A DNA stretch of 64,000 nt from Tyto alba (Eukaryota > Chordata > Aves > Strigiformes > Tytonidae): assembly GCF_018691265.1 (NCBI RefSeq), contig NW_024881321.1, positions 21,860,198 to 21,924,197 on the forward strand, given 5' to 3'. The notes beneath the pieces are model-generated. The model saw only the letters and a list, made by a program, of their open reading frames with translations, searched no databases and was not told where the DNA came from. A program made the position numbers and the translations under genes. This document shows positions 49,960-61,449 of this stretch, piece by piece. Every line of letters starts with the position of its first letter. Positions within the stretch are counted from its first letter, which is position 1.

Positions 49960-52373
49960 AGTGTCTCTAAATCATGCCTAAGCAACTACTCTTTGAGTGT
50001 GTTAGAATATGGAGTAGCTAATAACTACCCAGATTGGACAGCAGTTGCCAAAGTGCCTTAAAAAAGCCTGAAGCTTATGCTTACAGCCTAAGCTATTGCT
50101 AGGATCACTGAAGCTTTAGCATGAGGAACAAATAGATGGGGTGGCACTCCTCAGCTTGTAAAGAGGCTGACTAAGGTGGGGAAATATAATAATGGTCTTT
50201 AACATGTACAGCATGAAGAAGCTGTGAGTGAGCAATTGTTTACAGTTCCTTTTAGTACAAGAAATAACATGCATCAAATAAAACTAGCAGGTTGAATATT
50301 CAGAACAAGAAGGAACATCTCTGAAGGCAGTGTAATTCATAGTTAAGTTCTGAAATGTCTTACTTCAAGACTTTTGTAGATGCTACAAGTTTATGTGGTT
50401 CTACAAAATTATTATAAAAGAAATCATGACATAGAGTTTCTCTGAGCTATTTAAAAACAGACACAATCCAATTTGCAAAGCACACACAGTATGATTGGTA
50501 GCAAATTACGTTTCTGAAGTATATTACTACCTGTTTGTACCTGTTCTACTCTTTTGTGTGTTAACACTACTGCACATGTGAAACTTCTGGCAGACCTGAC
50601 CTGACTGACCTGATGCTGGATCTGGCAACGCTATTCTTATGTTCTACTGTTTGAGTAATTCATTCTGATTATACACAATACTGGTATCAGTGACCCGCTT
50701 CAAATTCTGTTTACCCATCCATGATAGAAATGCATTATACTGTAGTGTGCTATTTTTATGTAGCTTACATTGATACCTTTGATACCTTTTTACAAACTCA
50801 GGAAAAAATATTTTAATTTTGTTATGAAATGGTGTGATCATATAACATAGGTCATTCAATCAGCATTTCTTATTTGTATAATTATTATTTTCAATTATAG
50901 ATTGTAAGCCATACAAGTCTTAGGGTTAATCCTGCTAGAAGTTCAATGATCATGAATTCTTGAATGTTTCTGGTGCATATCAATGGCTTCATGCATTTAT
51001 TTCAGCTATATGGCAATTAAATTTAATAAAAATAAACAAAACAAAACAAAAGGAAAACAAAAAGAAAAAATATCCTGTATCCCAAACCAAAGCAACTGAA
51101 AACCATGAATCCAGCAGATCCTTCTTTTGAATAAGCATCATAACAAAAGCTTAAATCATAGCAAAGCACACTGAGAAATGTAATGTTTATGCTGTGGACC
51201 ACATAAAGATAATGAATCACATACTTTAGGCCAATATAGTATCACAGGTTTTCCCACTTTGAGAGCTAGAGACTACCAACATGACAGCAAAAAGAGAAAT
51301 GCTTGGAAGAACCCAGATCTTTCTTTGATAGTAAGCAATGGTATTTCTGTTAGAAGTGACAAGTCATCAAGAAAATTGTCTGGTTTTCTTATTAAACAGA
51401 ACATCATGTGTCTGAAGAGTGGTCAAAGTCAGGAAAATCACTACACAGGAAAAATTTCTTCAGCTGACATCCCTATCTGCTTTCAAATTATATCTACCTA
51501 CTTTGCTGGAAAAAAAAAGGCACAAATGTTAGTGCAAAGTGAAGGCCATCAAGAGAATGTCTGGCCTCACAAACTTTTATAATAAACATTCCTTAGATTT
51601 TGATTGAAGAATCTGTATTTCCAGGATTACCATAAGAAACATGATTGGTTTTAACTGGATACTGTCTTTTTTTCACTTTTTCTTGTAATATTGTAGTCTG
51701 TATAATTACACTAAAAAGTTGGTCTAAATAAGCAGAAAATTAAGTGCATAGTGACAGAATTAGATCTGCTGTTGAAAATTGAGTGGCAAGGAAATTATTG
51801 CAAGATAACTAATAGCCAAGTATACACTCTTTTTTCAGGCCTTAACCCATCCTGATCCTTCTCACTGTCTGTTTTTCTCTTTCCTTTTAATGCATCACCT
51901 AGCCCATAGCATTTCTCATTCACAGAGGCTACACTCACACAGACATTTACACTGTAAGTACATCCATTTGACGATGCCTCTTTTCCCTTTTGGATCTTGA
52001 GAGAAGGAAACCACTATGTAAGAATTATCACTTAATTAGTGATCTCTCAGATTGGAAGCATGTAGAAAAGCTATGACAGCAAAAGGAAATGGGATGATTT
52101 TAGCAGTGGTAATCATTATAGAGCCAAGAAACCTTCACAGCAGTTCATTAGAGGGGCGACCTGTGATTTAGGCAAGACTTAAGCAGCAATAATGCTGGCT
52201 ACATTGGTAGTGCTCAACACAGAATTAAGAACTAAGTCTTGTAGCCCAGGAGACAAAGAGTGGATCACACATGCTGCTCGGGGTTAAGCTCCTCTGGGCA
52301 GGCAGGGTACCTTCCTCTGCCCACATTAATCTGTCCAGGGTTTCTTCTGAGTCCTGTAATTGTATGATGTAAT

Positions 52374-52389
52374 GGGGGGGGGGGGGGGG
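52374..52389 (+). repeat. Poly(G) run, 16 bases
   Basis: Sixteen uninterrupted G. Long G runs are rare in AT-rich vertebrate DNA and are also error-prone in sequencing. Confidence 0.9.
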
Positions 52390-52981
52390 AGGATTCAGTT
52401 CACAGTGTGAATACTAATATGAAGATTGTGATACTTTTGCAGCATGAAACAGGGTGTGTACATTGCATACCTTGGGCTATACTTTGATTGTGGAAGACAG
52501 TCAGAGACTTCTGGGATAGTATTAAAGGATTTTGCAAGCTGGAAGCAACCATATTGCCTACTAATCACTGACAAGCCTGCTTCATTAAATTAAGATGCCG
52601 TCAGCAAGAAAGGTAAGTACAAATGAACAGGAACTGTACTTTCCTACCTTCTATTTCCAAATACTCATACCTGTTCCCATACTGACCACAGGGTAGTGTG
52701 GTGGCCTGTCTTCAGGCATTTTGAATGGTTCCTCTTTTGTCTTCCCTGTAGACTCTAGTGCCCAGCAGTTCTCCAGTTCAGACTTCTGATGTTATCCAAT
52801 TTTTCAATGGCTCTTACTGCTGAGCAATTTTACTTGTTGAACTACATGAAACCAAAGTGATTAAGGATCATTTACAATCTTTTTTTTTTTTATTAGAATT
52901 GTCCCTCTCTTTTATACAGTGTAAATTAATGTTAAATATCTAGTCAGAATAATATAGAAATCCCTACATTCAATTACTATC

Positions 52982-53057
52982 AAAAAAAAAAAAAAACAAA
53001 ACAAACAAAAAAACCCAAACCAAACCAAACCAAAACAAAACAAAACAAAAAACAGAA
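52982..53057 (+). repeat. A-rich tract with (CAAAC)n / (AAAAC)n
   Basis: A 15-A run, then AAAC units, then AAACC and AAAAC units. It contains the 20-mer 'acaaacaaaaaaacccaaac' also found at 28861-28880. Confidence 0.9.
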
Positions 53058-55733
53058 AGTATGAAAAATATTAAATAATATTTCTATGTTATCACTTAAA
53101 TAAACTAGAAGCTCTTAAATGCAGGAATCATCTCTTGGTATACATGGATTTAAAGCCAGTTGCATGAGAACATATTTTGCCCTTAGTTTTTCCAGGGGAA
53201 CTTTCCACAACATATCAAAATGATTGAAGAATTATATAATTCAAAACTTGAAAGAGCACTGGATCAAAGTCAAATAAAAAAAAATTTCTAATATATGTAT
53301 ATTTTAAATTATATGTAACTGTAGTTTTTAAAGTTACTATTGTAGGTATTGTAATAAGATGTTATAAGCACAGAGTTGATAGCACTGCCTACAACAAAAT
53401 GCCAGAGAGTCTGATGGAGGGGGAACTTTCTCCTCTCATAACAACCTGTTCAGCCTATTGGAGGCTGAGCTATTTCCTTAATTTTACACAACCTTTGGGA
53501 CTCTTTTTAACAGTCGGGTTTTCAGGGATAGATTCACACATGAAAATAAGCCTGCCTAGCTTAATGTCTTCTGACACAGTGCACAAATAATAGAACAACA
53601 GAAGAAAATTATAAAGTGCAAGTATTTGCAACAAGTACAAGTTTTACAAATCAGACAGTATCAACCTAATAGTAAAGGCAGAATTCACTCCTTACTATCC
53701 AGTTTTATGCAATGCATCTTTTTTTATCTTACATACTACATGATCATTTTTTAACTTCTAATAAACAGTGTTAACACTTGGAGTAAATAGTTTCACATGT
53801 AATAAAGTTAGTGTCTTCTAAGTAGACTTAAATTTGCTGGGTTGGAGACATATAATTTGTGAGTTTTATTTGTAATTAGTTTTGAAAAATATTATGCTGG
53901 GATGAAAGAATACAAAAGGATTTTAGAATTCTTTACAAGCTAGAATTTGCAAGATAAGTAGAGAGGCTTCAATGACCTATGTCTCTAGACTGTAAACTTA
54001 TAAAATATTGATTTCATCTTTATTTTTCCTAGAAGCCAATATACGTTTATATATCCCTTCATTTAACTATAGAAAACAGGTGTAATATTGCTTCTCAGTT
54101 CTGTTTTTTTCTCATCTCTAAATAGAAGAAAAGCCTTTATTTTTGCTTGTTAGTGAGAAATCTTGGAAAAATAGATTTCACTAGCTTTCTCCACCAGAGT
54201 CTTTGGTTTTTTGTGACAGCCTTTGAAATTTTATCTTGACTGAGCCTTACTATATATATTTCACACATGGGAGCACACATGGATCCACCATAAGAACTGG
54301 ATCCTCCTTGTTTATTTCAGGCCCTATTTAATTATATTTTTTTCCATTTGTTCATCAATGGCAGAATATGGGGGGAAAAATCCTACTTAGGTTTATAAGT
54401 AAAAAAAAAAAAAGCCAACAGCAGCTGAAAGAAATACATCTGAGAGAGCTAAACTGGGTGAACGCTTAGATCTTTGGCTGAGCTAAAGGTTATGCTTTTT
54501 CTAAGGAATGTATTTGAGGCTGAAAGGCATCTTGCTGCTGTCTCTGATTCATCTCCTTTGTTCTCACGTTTGTGGGTGTGTAAGTTACTTTTGAGCTCTC
54601 CACACCACTGAAATAATGAATATTAAAGACAGGAAAAAAAGTAAAGTTAGAAGTCCATAGAACTACCATGAAAGGTGTCTTTCTCCTCCTGTGCAGGTGT
54701 CAGTCCCGAGACTAATTTTTACAACATATCTATCATATCTACCTCTTTGTATGAGGATATTTGCATTAACTACTTGTTCATGAGGTTAAGTTATATTGGC
54801 TTGTGTACTACTACTGTTAACTATAAATGAAGTGTTAAACCCTTTTCAACTTTATTCTTCTGGTGACCTCAGAGGTCTGAGAGAAAACACACTGATTTAA
54901 CAAACCAAGTTACCAAACTTCCCAGTTCAAGAAAAAAAACTACAACAGCATTTCTCCTAAAGACAGCTCCTACAAAACATACTTCTGCTCTTACATATGG
55001 AGAGAAAAAGAAGAGGAAATATTCTTGAGTTCACCAGTCATCACACTGATAGAAACCATGGGGAAGATTTTTCTTTTTTTTTTATTTGGGAAATAATTCT
55101 TAAAAGTTTTCCAAAAGACTAGGATATCATTCCTTGTAACTACTAAGTTTTCCCTGTACAATCCAAAATTTATGTTTCACGTGTTATTATGTATTAGTGG
55201 AAACTATTAAAGCTACATGTCATACTTCAAAAACAATTATCAAGGGCAAAGCATTTCAGATACTTATGATTTCAATAACTGAAAATACCTTTCAATACCT
55301 GGGCTATACATACACTTCATAGTAAAATAATGACTACTGAAACAACACATTCTCAGGACCAAGTGCCCAGAAATGAAAAGGTTTTTCCTATTCTAAAGTA
55401 CTAAGATTTACTTCAATTGTCACAAAGTAACTGGCATGTTGTGCCGGCCTATTAGAGCTGGCAACCCAGCAACTTAAAAGGCATTTTGGAGAGTGTTTTC
55501 TGGTAGGACTCATTGACTTTGAGCTTCTGAAAGAAATAAAACAAATGTTCTGCCCTTCTAGACATACTACATATTTTCAAGTTTAGAAAAGGGAAGACCA
55601 GACTGGTGAAAAAAGTGCTATGTGAAAGGTGAAAAACTCTGTTTCTCTAGTATGAATATTTTAGTTATTTGTAATGACCATTTGCAAATCCACATAGTAA
55701 TGTTTGTCTAAAAGGATTTGTTAAAAGTAACTT

Positions 55734-55752
55734 TATTTTTTTTTTTTTTTTT
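55734..55752 (+). repeat. T-rich homopolymer tract
   Basis: About 18 T broken by a single A. No associated element is visible. Confidence 0.75.
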
Positions 55753-57360
55753 CCTGTTGGTACGTGCAAAAATAAGCCATCTTCCATGGAATGTGATAAG
55801 TAGAACTGAAGAGAGCAAATCAGGTTTTAGACAGAACATGCATCATAAGGGATTTGAGCCTAAGAAATGCAATCCTGAAAACTGGTGTTGTGTGCAATTT
55901 GGAGAAAAATACCAAAGTGGAAGTACTAATGTGGCTTCTTGCCATGTCTAGTAATACATTGTCCTGTACAACAATTCTGCTTTCTCATACATTGTCAGTG
56001 AAACAGAAAGTTCATATGAGTGCTCTCTGAGTATGGTGTATCATCCAGTTCTGATAAAATGCTTGCTCGAGAGCAAAAGATATGCGGAATTCAAAACTAT
56101 AAGAGTTGCTAGAAATCCTTTGTGCCTGTGTATTTTCTATTTATGAGTTTCCTGACAGAAGCAAATAACACCTAGAGAATATTTTGATATCTGTTCTCAT
56201 CTTCTAGGTAAAGCCACATTCATTTTTAACTTATATTAGCATTATCAAAATCAAATAAAACTAATAATTGTGACACACTTAAAAATAGGGATGGTTTTTC
56301 ATCTGAAGCTATCCCACAAGTTTAAAAATATGTATGTTAGTTTCTAAATTACCTGAATCTTAGGGTCTGTTCAGATGTCTAAAGTGAGTTAATTTCAAAT
56401 GTCTGTATCTAAAATTGGTCAGTTACTAAAAACATCAGGTACAGAATATTTTCGCCTCTCACTTAATAACGTAAGTATAATCTAATGGTGTTCATCTCTG
56501 AAAATTTTTATTTTTATTGTAAATACATATTGGCCCAGTAAATCATGGCAACTTAAACTTTTGAAATTGATATTCATATTTCTAAGTCTAAGCCCATATT
56601 TTTAATATTTTAACTCTAGAAATGTACAGTAAGTGGGAATAGTTCATAATCTTGATGTCTAGTTCATATATCTGGCTTGTAGACAGTACTGCTTCTCCTA
56701 ATATCAAAGGTATAAATTACAGATATTATATAGAAGACATTTCTGTATGCACTTCAAGGAGCTGCTTTTCAGCATTCAAGGCTAACAGGCACATGGATAT
56801 TATGGAGAAGGTGCAGTCTAGACATTAATAAATGCAGAAATCATTATTAGTACATGTTTATTTTTTCTGCTATTAAAATACATAATGTGCTACAAGGATC
56901 AACTTTTGCAATGCCAAGTATTTAGACTGAATAATTACCTTCCAGAATTTTAGCAAAAATGACTTAAAATTAAAAGTTTCCTTATGTTCACACAGGGTAA
57001 CTTTAAGCTGTAATTTTTAGATTCTTTGTTGTAAAGAAAGTGCATTATGTTGCATTGACCAATCTAAATATTACTTTCTGTAGTCGGTCTCCTAGTAGTG
57101 CTGGTAGCCTGAGTGCTAATTGTGTGTAAGTGTTGAACCCAAGCCAGTTCTGGTTGCAGTCTCATTAGCATATTCATAAGTCACAGCTTCACGCAGGTGC
57201 CAGAAAGCTGCAAAATGTTTTGTGACTATTCACTGCCACAATAATAGAAATACTAAATTACTCTCAAAAAAGCTATTATATGCTATAAAATAAACTGTTT
57301 AGTACTGTAAAGAAGGTTCAAAAATTCTCGAGCAATCACTCCATGAAGAAATTAAACAAG

Positions 57361-57445
57361 AATTTTTTCCTTTTTTTTAAATCTTTTTCCTGCCTTTCCT
57401 TCTCTCTCTCCCATCCCCCCTTCCCCACCCCTCCCCTTTGCCCTA
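57361..57445 (+). repeat. Pyrimidine-rich tract
   Basis: About 85 bases that are largely C and T on the + strand, including 'ccttctctctctcccatc' and 'ccccttccccacccctcc'. It lies between two segments that look like possible regulatory DNA. Confidence 0.8.
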
Positions 57446-60400
57446 CAGAGTAGAAAATTCAGATCAGACAGATTAAAAAGAATGTTTCTTGCTTCATCCC
57501 CTTTTGAAAACCAGCTCTGGTTTTCTTAATAGAGGCCAAGGAAGATAGTGTGGTAATTGCTAGATTAGACAACTACAGACCCTGCTGCATGAGTGATAAA
57601 CCAGAATAATGGAACTATGCTTCTTCTAAATGAATCGGAGCAGTCTAGACCCTCACTAATTCAAATAAATTTGAAATAAAAGCACACTCTCAACATACTG
57701 CTGCCAATAGTGACATCACGATAAAAGGATTGTCAGGATCAGTGTATCTCTTCACAGCAGGTCACTTTTGGCCCTTTCATCAGTAAAATTTTGTCTTTCT
57801 GTAATGCAAAGACAATTGATTCAATTGAAATTGTACTTCAAAAGCTTAGTAAAGGAAAATATTTTAAAGCACTTTCCAACATTGTTAAATCCAGATAACA
57901 AGGAACAAGCTTATAATTCAAGCATATCTAGCAGTCATCTTTTGCAAATAAAATTGCATCACTGGTAAGAATAAGAAATTCTTAATTTAGTTAATTTTAC
58001 CATTGATCTTTCAGAGAATGTTTAATCACTTCTATTCTGTATATTAGATTAGAATGTATATTTTATTTCACCTTAATGGATCCTGTTAAATCATCCTTCT
58101 AGACACAGATTAGCAGGATGTCAAAGACCTACAGTTTAATAAAGCTTACTACACAGTGATCCACAATCAAAGCACACAGATTTTTTTTTTTTTTAGGCAA
58201 AGGAACTACCCTAATTACACCACTGTTTAAGAAATATTCACTGTTCATCAGGATTTTGGAATATATATTAATTATTATCCTCTTATGGAGGGACACGTTT
58301 AAAACTGTAAAATACTCATTTCCTTTTGCAATATCCTACATATCCTTTACAAAGTTGTACATTTCATGTTTTCATGGAGATAATATTTATGCAAAAGGTA
58401 TAAAAATCCATCTATATGAAAACTATTAAAAAAAATAAGGCAACTACAAGGTACCTGCAGAAGCATCTGTATTTTAATGCTATACCCTGCAGTTATACCT
58501 ATATCTTGCATAAAGTGTTCAAGCTTTTTATTCATATGTGAGGAGAATTTGACATTGACTACCTTAGATATTTCCTGGATATTTCTAGTATTTCAGCTAG
58601 AAAAGCGTTGGAGGCTTAGGGAGCCACACTAATACTCATCACAAAGCTGGAAGTTGCCAGCTGAGTGGCAAAATATGCTTCTGCTTTAGCCCTCGAATTC
58701 TCCTACTGTGTGACAAGGAGGGAATCCTGAGCATAAAGAGCCCCAGGGAGATGGCTGTGAGCTACCAAAGCAATTCACCCAACACAGTCCACGCCTTGAT
58801 GAAATTTGGGTGTCCTCAGAAAGAAGAGCATTAGGAAGCATGTTGCAGACTGCCTTATAAGCCATTTCTGGTCCCTGGTGTGTGCATCACAGCCCCTTTA
58901 CCCCTCAAACTCACAAGCTAGTAGAGTTGTGTCCAGAAAAGTCTCCCAGAAGGTGAGTTACAAGAGTTTTAATTTCTCAAACTGGTGAAGGAAATACGCA
59001 GGTTTGGTTTTTTTTTTTGGTTTTGTTTTTCTCTTCCTAAGTTCTTAATTCTAAGCGTCAGGCTATTTACTCTATTAAGAGGGATTGGCTCTATTTTAAA
59101 AGAAGGTGGAAGTCACACCAGATGATGAATGGTTTCAGACAGGTTTGGGTTGCTCAGTCCTGCCAAGAAGGAAGATCCTCTGCAGTGTTATCAAGGCATA
59201 AACTGAGGCTGCTGGAGAAAATTTGAAACTAAAGCATTACATCTAAAGAATGGCTATGTACTCTGTTCCCAGGCTACAGTAAGCTAAATTCAGGAATTCA
59301 ATTACATATTTAGGAGCAGTAGCAGACTTTAACTCAGAAGTAGCTGAGGGATGCATCTATGACTGTCCATAGATAGCTACAGGTTTGCCTGGCCTGTGCA
59401 TTGTCCTGAGGCACCCTGAAGACAGGTAGGTTCATCAGTGCATCACCCTGCATGAGCTATTGCATGGTTCTGCAGGATTCCTCTGAAAAGGAGGGCATGT
59501 TAGGTGTGCTGGCAGTGTTGTAATAGCACAGACCCACAGCTTCTGGAATAAACTGGGAGTACACAGTAATTAAAAGTAGGGGCAAGGTATGTTTGCATTT
59601 GCTAATGCCAAATCATGTAAACATATTCATGCTCCAGTGCTGGGCATGGCCACTGGTCCCAACAAAAATCCTGCCCATTTGAACTGTGGGAAGTCTCAGA
59701 GTACAAGAAGCAGATAGACCATTATGTTTTAAGCAGACATGATGTCCTAATTTCCAACTTTTGAAATTCCCTCATTTTTATTTGTAGAGGTTGAATTTTA
59801 ATTCAAAACAAAACTACTTCTTTTGTGTGTTATGGTTATGACCAATGTTGGAATACAACTGTTGTCCTTACACTGCAGAAATGCTTTGAAAGAATTATAC
59901 TTTATTCTCAGATTCACTTGCACAAAATGATTTAGTGAGTGTTGTCTCAACAAACTGGAACGTGAGCTTGAGTATATTGAGCATTGAGAAAAAATATTAG
60001 CAAGTTTTGCCCTCCAAGGAGAATGCCTGTTTAAAGTAAAATATCCCCACCATATCTTAGGGAGTACTATCACTGTGTTCCCTTTATAGCTAATGGAAAG
60101 AAACAGGCACCCCTGGAGAGTCATTAATCTCATCATAAGATAGAACAGATGAATATCCCTGGAGGAGCCTACTTTTCTCCATTAACTATAAAGGGATCTT
60201 AAAATGCCTGGCTCAGATTTTAGATGTCTAACTTTCAGATGTTAAATTACAACCGATTAAGTCAATCACATGTTGTCCCTTAGCAGATTTCATTAATTTA
60301 TTCTACAACCAGTCAACTCAGTCAGCATTCACAAAGAAAAGGCTGGAAAGAGAAAATAATTCCTGAATCTTTCCCGAACCTCCTCACAAATTTGCAGTAA

Positions 60401-61412
60401 TTGTCATCCACAGCATACAAGCAGGGAATAATGTATATTCTCAGGAACTCTTGACTCCAAATATTGCCTCTTTTTAACAGACTTTCCTTTATTTCCAGTT
60501 TTGGGACACTAACTGATTTATGATAAAAGAAAGTGTCAGAAAGTGTTTTATCTGTTATTGCATCTAGGGATACCATCTGGATAGCATTACACATGTAAAA
60601 ACTATTTTGCGCCTGTTTTGCACATCATTAAAAGCACCAGATATAGTTTTCTGTTGCATTCCAACATCAGCATTGTCTCTAGAAATGCTATACTTCTGGC
60701 AACTGACTATGTAAGTTGTGTTTGCATCCGTTTTCTACCTGATAGATACAGGTAGAAGTCTGTTGCTGTGTCACCTGCAGCAATTCACCACAGTTTTGAT
60801 GGTATGTTCATAAAATTTCCATTTTCTTAAATTTCCTATGATCAAATGTTCTATGAGCTTTCATACAGAAATATTATTTAAAGTTAAAAAAAAATATTTT
60901 GCTAGTACAAGTTGTTTAAACTGCAAACTTAGCTGTAGAAATGTGGTGACCACTACTATTTACTACTATTTGTATACTATATAAAAAGGAATATTTCTAT
61001 TTATAGAAAGTTTCACTCTTCATGGCTATATATCATTTTTCTTCATATCTTGTTTATTATGAAACAAACAAACAAGTTCTGTTCTTCCTTATTGTGAGGA
61101 TTACTCTTTACATGACTATCCAGGCTGCCACAGAGCCTTGCTGAGAGGTCAGATCTGAATCACAAACTCTACAGAAGCCAGGCAGGAAATAACTGCACAT
61201 GAGAGTGTGTGAAGATGAATATTTTCAAGAACAGTATTTCCATTGTAACTTCTGAAAATCAAACTACCAAAGTGCAGCTTTTCTCTTAAAATCTAAAATT
61301 TCTGAATTCTTAAAAGTTCTGAAAATTTTTCTCCATTGTTAAACATTAAGTATTCTCTTTTTTCTTTTTTTTTTGTATGTACACACATATCTGAACACAG
61401 AGTATTTGTCTT

Positions 61413-61449
61413 TCTACCTACCTACCTATACATATATACATATATATAA
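61413..61449 (+). repeat. (CTAC)n followed by (TA)n-rich repeat
   Basis: Short CTAC tetranucleotide array running into CATATA/TATATA sequence. Confidence 0.85.
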
